From the NCBI GenBank assembly GCA_965197565.1, contig CBDANK010000003.1:434001-498000 (forward strand): 64,000 bases of DNA, given 5' to 3'. The notes below the pieces were generated by a model that worked only from the letters and a program-made list of their open reading frames with translations, had not been told where the DNA came from and ran no database searches. How positions within the stretch are numbered: the first letter of the stretch is position 1; every line of letters begins with the position of its first letter. A program made the translations under genes and the position numbers. This document shows, piece after piece, positions 1 to 7,039 of the stretch. Source of the stretch: G963667675 sp965197565 (GTDB lineage: Bacteria > Chloroflexota > Dehalococcoidia > Lucifugimonadales > UBA3495).

Positions 1-51
1 TCCTTGGAGGGATTTAAGGCCCGCGAGTATATTTTGGACGAAGGAAAATAA
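1..51 (+). CDS. C-terminal end of a gene cut by the window edge
   Basis: Frame 1 is open from the first base and ends at TAA 49-51, encoding 16 residues ending in ILDEGK. The composition (Lys, Glu, Asp, aromatic residues) looks like a genuine protein C-terminus, but the piece is too short to assign. Between it and the IS630 element at 275 I see about 220 bases with no convincing gene. Confidence 0.3.
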   Translation, partial: SLEGFKAREYILDEGK

Positions 52-274
52 CTCCTCGCCGTGGCTGCCGCTCACATCTATTCCGGCGGCGGCAGCCAGT
101 ACCAGGAAAGAATCATAGGACAGGGTCTCCTCTTCCGGCATGGGGCGATGACCTCCGGGGGGAGTTCCAGATGCCATGCAGCGCCTGGAGCCAATTGGGG
201 GACATTATGGCCCAGAGGCCGACAACATGCAATCTTAGCCATCACCCGTTTCCGTCGCGGGTCAACCGAGAAGA

Positions 275-293
275 CTAAACTAAAGCCAAGGTG
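275..293. repeat. Left terminal inverted repeat of the IS630 element
   Basis: The 19 bases starting CTAAACTAAAGCC are the exact reverse complement of 1495-1513. The last transposase codons and its TAG stop are embedded in this repeat. Confidence 0.85.
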
Positions 294-1231
294 GGATGTG
301 CATTTGGGTGGTGCTGGGAACCGGGTTGGGAGTTTTGCAGTAGCTTCTCGGCCCTTAAGTGCAGGATGGTCCGGCACCGCTGTTTGACCTCATCCTTCCT
401 CCTGGACAGGCGGGCGAGGAAGCCGCTCACCCTCTCCTGCACCAAGGCTTTAGTTCCCAGGCACAGGTTCCCGGTGGCTTCCTCTCTCACCCATCTCCAG
501 ACCGCCTCGTCGGCGTTGAAGTCCGGGCTGTACCCCGGCAGATTCACCAGCCGCAGGTTCAGACCGGGGGTCTCCAGGTATGACCGCATCGCCGGGCCAC
601 GGTGCGCTGGCGCGTTATCCCAGATCACCTTCAGACGCCCGCCGTACCTCTCTCTCAACTGCTCCAGGAAGGCTGCGGATGTTCCGCTATTGCTGTTCCC
701 CTCCAGTTCCATCCATTCCACCTCGCCCGTCTCCAGACACACTGCCGAGTAGTAGCTGGCCTTCTCACCACGGCGCGGGCTGGTCGAGTCCACCAGGGCC
801 GGCTCTCCCTTCAGCGCCCACTTACCCCGCAACTCAGCGTCCGCCCGGAAGTGGGCCTCATCAACGAAGAAGATCTTCTCCCCGGTCTCTTGCGCCTCAC
901 ACGCCAGGGCAGCGTACTCTGCCACGAAGGCCTCTCGCCGCGCTTCATCGGCCTTGACCAGCCGCTTCTTAGGACGCTTGAGCACGAATCCCAGGCGGTG
1001 CAGCCAGTTCAGGCAGCTGCTGCGGCTCAGGCTGATGCCGAAACGTTCCAAGACAAACTTCCAGACAGCTTTCCAGTTCCAGTTGGCTAGGCCGATATCC
1101 ACATTGGCAGGCAGTTCCTGCACCGCCGCCTTCAACTCCGCCTGCTGCGCCTCTTCCAGGGCGGGGGGGAACCCCCGGACTGCTCGAAGGCCAAGGCCGC
1201 AGGACCGCCTTCGCCGAAGGCGCCAAGCCAC
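275..1231 (-). CDS. IS630 transposase, catalytic part (orfB)
   Basis: This frame encodes the DDE catalytic domain of an IS630/Tc1-mariner type transposase, which cuts at the terminal repeats and inserts at TA. The acidic triad is visible as FFVDEAHF (Asp124), VIWDNAPAHR (Asp205) and the SPDFNADEAVW block (Glu242, equivalent to the family's NPIEHVW). A helix-turn-helix-like winged segment around residues 45-85 matches the second HTH of the family. The first ~20 codons overlap orfA in another frame and are probably not used as a start. The natural product is more likely an orfA-orfB fusion made by -1 slippage on a run of seven C (minus strand, about 1166-1172). The protein ends inside the left inverted repeat. 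Confidence 0.9.
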   Translation of the reverse strand: MAWRLRRRRSCGLGLRAVRGFPPALEEAQQAELKAAVQELPANVDIGLANWNWKAVWKFVLERFGISLSRSSCLNWLHRLGFVLKRPKKRLVKADEARREAFVAEYAALACEAQETGEKIFFVDEAHFRADAELRGKWALKGEPALVDSTSPRRGEKASYYSAVCLETGEVEWMELEGNSNSGTSAAFLEQLRERYGGRLKVIWDNAPAHRGPAMRSYLETPGLNLRLVNLPGYSPDFNADEAVWRWVREEATGNLCLGTKALVQERVSGFLARLSRRKDEVKQRCRTILHLRAEKLLQNSQPGSQHHPNAHPTLALV

Positions 1232-1425
1232 CGTCCTATGCTATGAGGATCCCGTTCCAGCGCCTCGGCCACCGCCGAAGCGGTCCAACCCTGGGCTAGC
1301 AGCCAGAGAGCGTGCCACCGCTCCCGTTCGCGGGGCGTCGGAGCCAGAATTAGCCGCCTGCGCAGACCGGACACATCCATTTCCCACTGTTCGAGAAACC
1401 GGCTTATCTCTCCCATACCCAACAC
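1132..1425 (-). CDS. IS630 transposase, N-terminal DNA-binding part (orfA)
   Basis: This 97-residue frame contains an HTH of the type that opens IS630 transposases: a QGWTASAVAEALERD-like helix-turn-helix at about residues 45-60, followed by a GRWLGAF recognition segment. It runs into orfB, which lies one base back. At the sequence FEQSGGSPP the frame meets a run of seven C residues on the coding strand, after which orfB continues smoothly into PPALEEAQQAEL. This is the classic arrangement for IS630 copies expressed by programmed frameshifting. I infer fused expression; a simple one-base indel cannot be excluded from sequence alone. Confidence 0.8.
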   Translation of the reverse strand: MLGMGEISRFLEQWEMDVSGLRRRLILAPTPRERERWHALWLLAQGWTASAVAEALERDPHSIGRWLGAFGEGGPAALAFEQSGGSPPPWKRRSRRS

Positions 1426-1494
1426 CGACCACGCTTCTAATCGCCTTGTAGCCTATGCAACTCCCCCGATTTTATCGGATGCCTATGCAGGTTT

Positions 1495-1513
1495 CACCTT
1501 GGCTTTAGTTTAG
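1495..1513. repeat. Right terminal inverted repeat of the IS630 element
   Basis: Exact reverse complement of 275-293. It lies upstream of the transposase orfA, so it should also contain or flank the transposase promoter. Confidence 0.85.
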
Positions 1514-1623
1514 GAACAAGTTTGGAACTTAGAATTGTTAAAAGACGGGCTGTCCAATTATCATGTTTACGCCTTTAGACGGGAATTCCGGTGCGGCGGC
1601 ACCAGCAGAGTATTGGAGACCGC

Positions 1624-2445
1624 GTGCTCTACTGCGCTAACTGCGGGCAACAAAGAAGAAAGGATGCTTCCTACTGTCACAACTGCGGCAGGCTCCTTGA
1701 CCCCTCCCAGGACTTGTCCTCAACGGGCAGTGCAGGCCCGGAGGCGAACATTGGAACTGTTCCTTGGCGGAGCGGGCAAGTGGCCCAGGGAATTATTCTA
1801 GTGGCGGTCTCCATCGTCCCCATCACTGCCGTCGCTATTGGAATCGGCCGGATTGCCGGAGAGGTCGACGAGGCGATGGCCACCTGGTTGAGCGTTCATC
1901 TCGTGGGCTTGGCCATCGCAGGTGTGGTTTGGCGCTTCGGGATTAGCCGGTTCAACGCGCCTTTATCGACCCTTGGCTTGACACCGTTAGCAACCCCCAG
2001 GCTCAGTACGGTGTTCATGACCGCGGGAGCATTAGCAGGCAGCCTGGTGGTGATTGTGATCTATGGAGTGCTGATTGGGTTGATCGATTGGGATATTCTT
2101 TCGCCTCCTGAGATTTCTCCCGACATAGTTTTCCCCGGACTGGCGGCGGTATTCACTTTTGAGGCCTTGGTGGTGGTTACTCCGGTGGTGGAAGAGGTGT
2201 TTTTTCGCGGGTTTGTTTACTCCGGGTTAGTCCCCAGATTGGGAATGGGGTGGGCCATGGTGGCTAGCGCGGTGGTTTTCAGCCTCTTCCACCTGGATGT
2301 CGGGGTGTTCATACCGATCTTCGTAACCGGTTTGCTCTTGGCCTGGCTTTACCAACGGACCGGGTCTCTGTGGCCCAGTATCGCAGCCCACGCCGGGCAA
2401 AATGCCTTGGCCTTGGCCTTGGCCTTGGAGGTGTACAAGGTCTAG
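1624..2445 (+). CDS. CPBP-family intramembrane protease with N-terminal zinc ribbon
   Basis: Predicted integral membrane glutamic-type endopeptidase (CPBP/Abi, CAAX-protease-like). A short cytosolic zinc ribbon (CANC...CHNC, four Cys within the first ~25 residues) precedes a linker and about six to seven hydrophobic segments. The catalytic block EEVFFRG lies near the C-terminal third, followed by the FSLFH motif and a final HAGQN motif, the three signatures of the family. The substrate is unknown; family members process prenylated or leaderless peptides and some give bacteriocin immunity. I prefer the GTG at 1624, which follows GGAG by five bases and puts the zinc ribbon at the N-terminus; a GTG at 1591 would add 11 residues. 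A short TTGGCC tandem repeat encodes the Ala-Leu-rich tail. Confidence 0.85.
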   Translation: MLYCANCGQQRRKDASYCHNCGRLLDPSQDLSSTGSAGPEANIGTVPWRSGQVAQGIILVAVSIVPITAVAIGIGRIAGEVDEAMATWLSVHLVGLAIAGVVWRFGISRFNAPLSTLGLTPLATPRLSTVFMTAGALAGSLVVIVIYGVLIGLIDWDILSPPEISPDIVFPGLAAVFTFEALVVVTPVVEEVFFRGFVYSGLVPRLGMGWAMVASAVVFSLFHLDVGVFIPIFVTGLLLAWLYQRTGSLWPSIAAHAGQNALALALALEVYKV

Positions 2446-2513
2446 ACAAGAATTAGGATGTGAGATACATTTGCCTAGTTGCATTTATTGATGAGTATTC
2501 GACAAGCTGCGCA

Positions 2514-3335
2514 ATGAAAGCGGAACGCATAAAGCAAAGATTTGAGGTCCTTCAGCAACAGCAAAGACCGGGTCTCGTTGTGTTCCTTACTGCTGGATTT
2601 CCCGACAAAGAAGCCACCTTGGAGCTGGTCCCGGAGTTGGCGGCGGCGGGCGCCGATATGGTGGAGTTGGGTGTGCCGTTTAGCGACCCCTTGGCTGAAG
2701 GCCCTACCATTCAAGAGTCGTCCTTTCGGGCTCTTCAAGGGGGGGTCACTCTGAAAGATTGCTTGGGGATGGTGGAGGAACTCCGGGGCAGGGTGGCTGA
2801 CACGCCCCTCATATTGATGGGATATTACAACCCTATCTATCAGTACGGGCTGAGCCGGTTCGCTGAGGATGCGGATTCAACTGGCGTTGACGGCATTATC
2901 GCGGTGGACCTGCCCCAGTTCGAGACTGGGCCTCTTCTGGATCAGTGCGTGCCCCGGGGTATTCCCATCATCCCATTGCTGGCTCCAACCAGCACCGATG
3001 AAAGCATCCGGGACGCTTGCGCCGCTGCCTCGGGCTTCGTTTACTGTATTAGCGTCACCGGAGTCACTGGCGCTCGGGAGCAGGTGTCGGAGCGGGGCTT
3101 CCGTCTGCTGGAACGGGTGCGGGCCCACACGTCACTGCCATTGGCCGTCGGATTCGGCATCTCCCGGCGGGAACACGTTGAGCAAGTAGGCGGGAAAGCG
3201 GATGCGGCGGTTATAGGTAGCGCCCTGATTCGTGTGATGTTAGAATCACCGCGAAGCCAGTTGGTAGAACGGGCCAGCAGATTCGTGTCCGAGTTGGCTG
3301 GCACAGCGGTTCCAGTAAGGGGAGGTTCTGGCTAA
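2514..3335 (+). CDS. trpA: Tryptophan synthase alpha subunit
   Basis: Cleaves indole-3-glycerol phosphate to indole and glyceraldehyde-3-phosphate, passing indole to TrpB. The signature VELGVPFSDPLAEGPTIQ contains the catalytic Glu (Glu49 equivalent). The second acid (Asp60 in enteric TrpA) is a Glu here, a substitution allowed in the PROSITE signature of the family. Phosphate-binding glycines are present in the TGVTGAR and VGFGIS loops. ATG 2514 gives the usual N-terminus (MKAERIKQRF); the frame is open further upstream but that extension does not look like TrpA. The stop overlaps the next gene's ATG by one base (TAATG), so trpA and the chorismate mutase gene are translationally coupled. trpB and the rest of the trp genes are not in the window. 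Confidence 0.95.
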   Translation: MKAERIKQRFEVLQQQQRPGLVVFLTAGFPDKEATLELVPELAAAGADMVELGVPFSDPLAEGPTIQESSFRALQGGVTLKDCLGMVEELRGRVADTPLILMGYYNPIYQYGLSRFAEDADSTGVDGIIAVDLPQFETGPLLDQCVPRGIPIIPLLAPTSTDESIRDACAAASGFVYCISVTGVTGAREQVSERGFRLLERVRAHTSLPLAVGFGISRREHVEQVGGKADAAVIGSALIRVMLESPRSQLVERASRFVSELAGTAVPVRGGSG

Positions 3336-3706
3336 TGTCCGTTTGCCGCGGCATCCGCGGAGCGACCCTTGCCGAGGAGAATACAAGCTCGGCTATTCAC
3401 GCTGCCACCAGGGAGCTTTTGGCCAAGCTGATCGATGCCAACCACATTGAAGAACGGAACGTTGCCGCTGCCTACTTCACCATGACTCCCGATTTAAACG
3501 CTGGCTTCCCGGCCGCCGCCGCCCGCCAATTGGGGTGGAACAACACTGCTTTGATGGGGGCGGCCGAGGTTGGCGTGCCCGGCAGTTTGCAGCGGTGCAT
3601 TCGGGTCCTTATACTTTTTAATACTGACAAAGAACCCCAAGAACTGGTAAACCTGTATCTCAATGGCACAGAGGTCCTTCGGCTTCAAGGTGTGGAATCT
3701 TTCTAG
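3335..3706 (+). CDS. aroH: Chorismate mutase, AroH type
   Basis: Monofunctional AroH-fold chorismate mutase, which converts chorismate to prephenate for Phe/Tyr synthesis. The opening RGIRGAT block with the active-site Arg, the central TPDLNAGFPA motif and the CIRVLILFNT strand match the trimeric Bacillus-type enzyme in order and spacing, and the length (123 residues) is typical. It starts on the ATG that overlaps the trpA stop, and is followed 63 bases later by DAHP synthase. The three genes thus combine the entry step and two chorismate or indole branch steps of the aromatic pathway in one likely operon. Confidence 0.93.
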   Translation: MSVCRGIRGATLAEENTSSAIHAATRELLAKLIDANHIEERNVAAAYFTMTPDLNAGFPAAAARQLGWNNTALMGAAEVGVPGSLQRCIRVLILFNTDKEPQELVNLYLNGTEVLRLQGVESF

Positions 3707-3769
3707 GGTTGGCGGGGGGAGCCCGGCCGGGTCCGGGAAGACATACATCAAGTAAAGGTGAACGCTGAC

Positions 3770-4795
3770 ATGATCGTGGTAATGGCCAGGGATAGCACTC
3801 CCCAAGACTTGGCACAGGTCCAGCAACGAATCGAAGGCCGGGGCCTGCGTTCTCAAGTGTCCAAGGGCGTCGAGAGCACCGTGGTGGGCGTATTGGGCGT
3901 CCCCATACCCTCCGAGCTTAAGGATGAGCTGGAGCTTTTATCCGGCGTCTCTCAAGTAATCATTATCACCAAGCCCTACAAGTTGGCCAGCCGGGAATTC
4001 CATCCCGAAGGGACTACTGTGCAGGTGGGCGACGCCTGTATTGGCGGCCCCGAGCCGGTGATAATGGCTGGGCCGTGTTCGGTGGAAGACGAAGAACAAA
4101 TGGTGTCTACCGCCAAGGCGGTGAAGGCGGCCGGAGCCACGGTCTTGCGTGGAGGCGCTTTTAAGCCCCGGACTTCGCCCTATAGCTTTCGGGGTATGGG
4201 TATAGAAGGGCTTAAACTCCTTGACTTGGCCAAACAAGAGACGGGCTTGCCCATAATCACCGAGGTTATGGCTCCGGGCGACGTGGAGGTCGTGGCTAAA
4301 TACGCGGACATCCTGCAAATCGGCGCCCGCAATATGCAGAACTACAACCTGCTGGACGAGGTAGGCGCCGCCGGCAAACCGGTCATGGTCAAACGCGGCA
4401 TGGCAGCGCCCTACGAAGAGTGGCTGTTGGCGGCTGAATACGTGATGTCTGCCGGCAACACGCAAGTCATGCTTTGCGAGCGCGGTATCAGAGGCTTCGA
4501 ACAGTTCACCCGGTTCACCTTGGACGTGGCGGCTATTCCGGTCATCAAACGCTTGAGCCATCTGCCAATAATCGCCGACCCCAGTCACAGCACGGGACGA
4601 TGGTACTTGGTAACGCCGGTAGCCTTGGCTTCGGTGGCCGCCGGGGCCCACGGATTGTTGGTGGAAGTCCACCCCAATCCGGACCAGGCCAAGTGTGATG
4701 GGGCCCAGTCTTTGACCTTCGAGAACTTCCGGGGCTTGATGCACCAAGTGAATGCTATATCAGCCATCAGACGGGAGCCGGTCAGCGCCTCATAG
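3770..4795 (+). CDS. aroF: 3-deoxy-7-phosphoheptulonate (DAHP) synthase
   Basis: First step of the shikimate pathway: phosphoenolpyruvate plus erythrose-4-phosphate to DAHP. The N-terminal ~70 residues form a ferredoxin-like regulatory domain as in Thermotoga-type enzymes, followed by the TIM-barrel core. The barrel shows the AGPCSVE, RGGAFKPRTSPYSF, MVKRGM, CERGIR and DPSHSTG motifs, with the metal ligands Cys, His, Glu and Asp expected in these blocks. ATG 3770 lies nine bases after AAAGGTG and gives the usual MIVVM opening; a GTG at 3758 is the alternative. Coupling to AroH downstream of trpA suggests coordinated control. Feedback regulation via the N-terminal domain is a family property, not visible here. 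Confidence 0.95.
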   Translation: MIVVMARDSTPQDLAQVQQRIEGRGLRSQVSKGVESTVVGVLGVPIPSELKDELELLSGVSQVIIITKPYKLASREFHPEGTTVQVGDACIGGPEPVIMAGPCSVEDEEQMVSTAKAVKAAGATVLRGGAFKPRTSPYSFRGMGIEGLKLLDLAKQETGLPIITEVMAPGDVEVVAKYADILQIGARNMQNYNLLDEVGAAGKPVMVKRGMAAPYEEWLLAAEYVMSAGNTQVMLCERGIRGFEQFTRFTLDVAAIPVIKRLSHLPIIADPSHSTGRWYLVTPVALASVAAGAHGLLVEVHPNPDQAKCDGAQSLTFENFRGLMHQVNAISAIRREPVSAS

Positions 4796-4812
4796 ACGGT
4801 AGGAAAGTCCGC

Positions 4813-4821
4813 TGTTATAAT
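4813..4821 (+). promoter_or_regulatory. Extended -10 promoter element before the acetyltransferase gene
   Basis: TGTTATAAT is a perfect extended -10 (TGnTATAAT). It sits 62 bases before the preferred start of the GNAT gene and just after the aroF stop, so a new transcript probably begins here. No good -35 hexamer is seen, which is usual for extended -10 promoters. Confidence 0.5.
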
Positions 4822-4882
4822 CTTTTAGCTCCCAAATTACCGTAACAGCAATCGTCGATCTTGAGTGGGCAAAGGGGGAGGC

Positions 4883-5464
4883 ATGTTCCCTGAAGTAGCT
4901 CTCCAGCCGCCGGAGCGTGGGGATGTCCAGCGATTGGTCCAGTGGCTGGACGACGACGAGGTTAACTCATTATGGTACGGGCGGGGCCTGGATAGTATCC
5001 CTCTTCATATTGGTTATTCGCCCCACCGGATCTTGCGGGCCTCGGAAACTAACTGGCAGCAGGTCTTCGAGGACACAGACCGCAAGGTCTTCGCCATTTA
5101 TACAACACAAGGGGTGCATATCGGCGAAGGGCAGTTGGAGATCGAGTGGGTGCTGCAGGAGGCCCAGTTGTTCATCCTGATCGGCAGGAAGGACCTGTGG
5201 CATCAGCACTACGGCACCATGGCCTTGGTGCAGTTGCTGGACCAAGCCTACGAGTCCTACGAGTTGCACCGGGTTTGGGCAGACATTCCCGAGTACAATG
5301 AGCACGCTTTGCAGATGTTCCGCCACTTGGGATTCGTGCTGGAAGGACACCTGCGCAAGACCCATCGCAAGGACGACGAGTGGTATGACTCCTTCGCCAT
5401 GGGGTTGTTGGCCGACGAATACCGGCGTCGCCGGTCCAGGCTCTTGGAGACCCCTACTCCCTAG
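4883..5464 (+). CDS. GNAT-family N-acetyltransferase (RimJ/RimL-like)
   Basis: Predicted acetyl-CoA dependent acetyltransferase. The order is that of the RimJ/RimL branch: an N-terminal strand LQPPERGDVQRLVQWL, a central strand pair (IGEGQLEI...AQLFILIG), an acetyl-CoA-binding loop around HQHYGTMALVQLLDQAYE, and the C-terminal ...NEHALQMFRHLGFVLEGHLR signature. The acceptor may be a protein N-terminus, an antibiotic or a small amine; the sequence does not tell. The ATG at 4883 is preceded by a G-rich GGGGGAGG tract unusually close to the start, and GTG 4865 would add six residues. It is followed by the rhomboid gene with a 18-base gap. Confidence 0.85.
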   Translation: MFPEVALQPPERGDVQRLVQWLDDDEVNSLWYGRGLDSIPLHIGYSPHRILRASETNWQQVFEDTDRKVFAIYTTQGVHIGEGQLEIEWVLQEAQLFILIGRKDLWHQHYGTMALVQLLDQAYESYELHRVWADIPEYNEHALQMFRHLGFVLEGHLRKTHRKDDEWYDSFAMGLLADEYRRRRSRLLETPTP

Positions 5465-5482
5465 GCCGAAACCGGTCTTTCT

Positions 5483-6367
5483 TTGATCCCCTTCTCCGAC
5501 TCCGATGTCCGACATCGGACTTTCCCCATAGTCAACCTACTGCTTATTGGACTGAACACCCTAGTCTTTCTGTATGAATTGCAGTTGGGCGGCTTGGGTC
5601 TCTTGCGGGGCGGCGGCGACCTGGATATTGTGGCGTTTTTCGCCAAATGGGGTTTCATTCCCAATGAATTAACCCAGGGCGTAGCTTGCACGCATCAGTT
5701 ATTGGGCCTCGATAGGTGCCCTGAGCTATCGGCGGGATTTCTGGCTAGGCCCGAGGCCAGTCTACCGGTGCTGAGTTTGCCCAATGGGTTCATCCTTCTT
5801 AACATAGATACCCCCTTACCCACTTGGACCACCATGTTTTCCTCAATGTTCATTCATGGAGGCTTTTTCCATTTCGCCGGCAACATGATGTTCCTTTGGG
5901 TGTTTGGTGACAACGTAGAGGACTGGCTGGGCCACTTCAAATACCTGGCTTTCTACATTGTGACCGGCATAGCGGCTACTCTCAGCCAGTTGGCCATAGA
6001 TCCCCATTCTCTAACGCCCTTGATCGGAGCCAGTGGCGCCATATCCGGAATAATGGGCGCCTATATTCTCCTCTATCCATTTAATCGCATAAATACCCTG
6101 ATAATTTTCTTTTTCATTACCGTTTTGCGCCTCCCGGCACTGGGGCTGCTGGGAGTCTGGTTCCTTTGGCAGTTGGTCCAAGGAATTGGTTCACTGGCGA
6201 TATCAAATCAAGTGAGCGTGGCTTTCTTCGCCCACGTGGGAGGCTTCGTCGCGGGAGTTATTCTGGTGGCCGCTTTCAAACTGGCGACCGGGCAGTCCAT
6301 CTGGCCGTCTCGCCCTCGGCGTCAGCCGTGGGACTACTGGTACCGGGCGGGGCGTGGACCGGACTAA
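5483..6367 (+). CDS. Rhomboid-family intramembrane serine protease
   Basis: Polytopic membrane protease of the six-helix bacterial rhomboid type. Visible hallmarks are the HGGFFHFAGNM helix-2 motif, the catalytic Ser in GASGAISG (about residue 184) and the catalytic His in FFAHVGGFVAG (about residue 251). A ~75-residue loop between the first and second membrane segments (residues ~35-115) is longer than usual and carries two Cys. It starts with TTG 5483, giving the family's typical MIPFSDSD opening; no ATG is available. The substrate is unknown. The tail after residue 270 is basic and Trp-rich, presumably cytosolic. Confidence 0.92.
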   Translation: MIPFSDSDVRHRTFPIVNLLLIGLNTLVFLYELQLGGLGLLRGGGDLDIVAFFAKWGFIPNELTQGVACTHQLLGLDRCPELSAGFLARPEASLPVLSLPNGFILLNIDTPLPTWTTMFSSMFIHGGFFHFAGNMMFLWVFGDNVEDWLGHFKYLAFYIVTGIAATLSQLAIDPHSLTPLIGASGAISGIMGAYILLYPFNRINTLIIFFFITVLRLPALGLLGVWFLWQLVQGIGSLAISNQVSVAFFAHVGGFVAGVILVAAFKLATGQSIWPSRPRRQPWDYWYRAGRGPD

Positions 6368-6510
6368 TCTTGGAGTGGATTTCCTTGAATGAAAAGGTCC
6401 CGACGAAAAGACCGTTGCCACTGTTCTTATAACACCAATGGCGATAGAATAGGCCCTTGGACAGGCCCTTCAGCGGCTTTCAGGAAAACGGTTATTAGGC
6501 ACGGTCTCTA

Positions 6511-6780
6511 ATGGCAGAAGTGTGGATACCGCCACGGATGCAGAACCTGACCGGTGGGCAAAGGACGCTACAGGTTGCGGGGAGCACTGTGCGGCAGTTG
6601 ATCAACAATATGGACCTGCAGTTCCCCGGCGTCCGGATTCGGCTGTGCGACGAAGACGGGACCGACCTGCTGCCGGGTGTCGCTGTCATTGTGGACGGCG
6701 AGACCAGCCAGATTGGTTTGTTGCAACGGGTTGAGGAAAACAGCGAGGTCCATTTTCTTCCCGCATTGGGCGGCGGCTGA
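6511..6780 (+). CDS. MoaD/ThiS-family sulfur-carrier (ubiquitin-like) protein
   Basis: An 89-residue beta-grasp protein ending in a GlyGly-type tail (ALGGG). In MoaD/ThiS proteins the terminal diGly is adenylated and thiocarboxylated for molybdopterin, thiamine or cysteine synthesis. The internal pattern TVRQLI, FPGVRIRL, LLPGVAVIVDGE, EVHFLPALGGG follows the family order closely. An extra final Gly follows the diGly, so processing or a variant tail is possible. No partner (MoeB, CysM or MoaE) lies beside it, so the pathway cannot be fixed from context. Confidence 0.85.
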   Translation: MAEVWIPPRMQNLTGGQRTLQVAGSTVRQLINNMDLQFPGVRIRLCDEDGTDLLPGVAVIVDGETSQIGLLQRVEENSEVHFLPALGGG

Positions 6781-6868
6781 GCCTTCCGCCGTTGCTTGCT
6801 GGGCGGTCCGACGGACTCACCGCCAACGGAGCCAGCATCGGGGCCCGCTCATTCCGGGTCAGTCGCAA

Positions 6869-6997
6869 GGTCTTTCAGTTGTCACCCTGAACGGAGTGAA
6901 GGGTCTAAAACCTCTCTCGCAAGTCGAGGCCGATTCTCCGACCAAGGGTTTTTGATTCTTCGTAGCTTTCGCTCCTCAGAATGACAATTGAAAGACT
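6869..6997. repeat. MITE-like inverted-repeat element, copy 1
   Basis: About 130 bases with imperfect ends (GTCTTTCAGTTG at 6870 and CAATTGAAAGAC at 6985-6996), sharing the internal words TGTCACCCTGAA and TGAAGGGTCTAAAA with copies at 9949-10118 and 55284-55420. It fills most of the gap between the MoaD-like gene and the 3' end of secA. It encodes nothing recognisable. Confidence 0.6.
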
Positions 6998-7039
6998 CTA
7001 GGCCCGCCGAAACCTTCTGGGCCAAGCCTGAGAGAGTTA

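Larger units (their letters stand above)
275..1513 (-). mobile_element. Complete IS630-family insertion sequence
   Basis: The element is about 1.24 kb and is bounded by a perfect 19-bp inverted repeat (275-293 and 1495-1513). It carries a two-frame transposase on the minus strand. TA dinucleotides lie at 276-277 and 1511-1512, as expected for IS630/Tc1-mariner elements that insert at and duplicate TA. The intact ends and near-complete reading frames suggest a fairly recent insertion. The orfB stop codon (275-277) lies within the left inverted repeat, so the element is very compact. Confidence 0.9.

Noticed and set aside
61..387. A plus-strand 108-codon frame at the left edge
   Set aside because: It has no ribosome site, runs into the IS630 element on the opposite strand and looks random.
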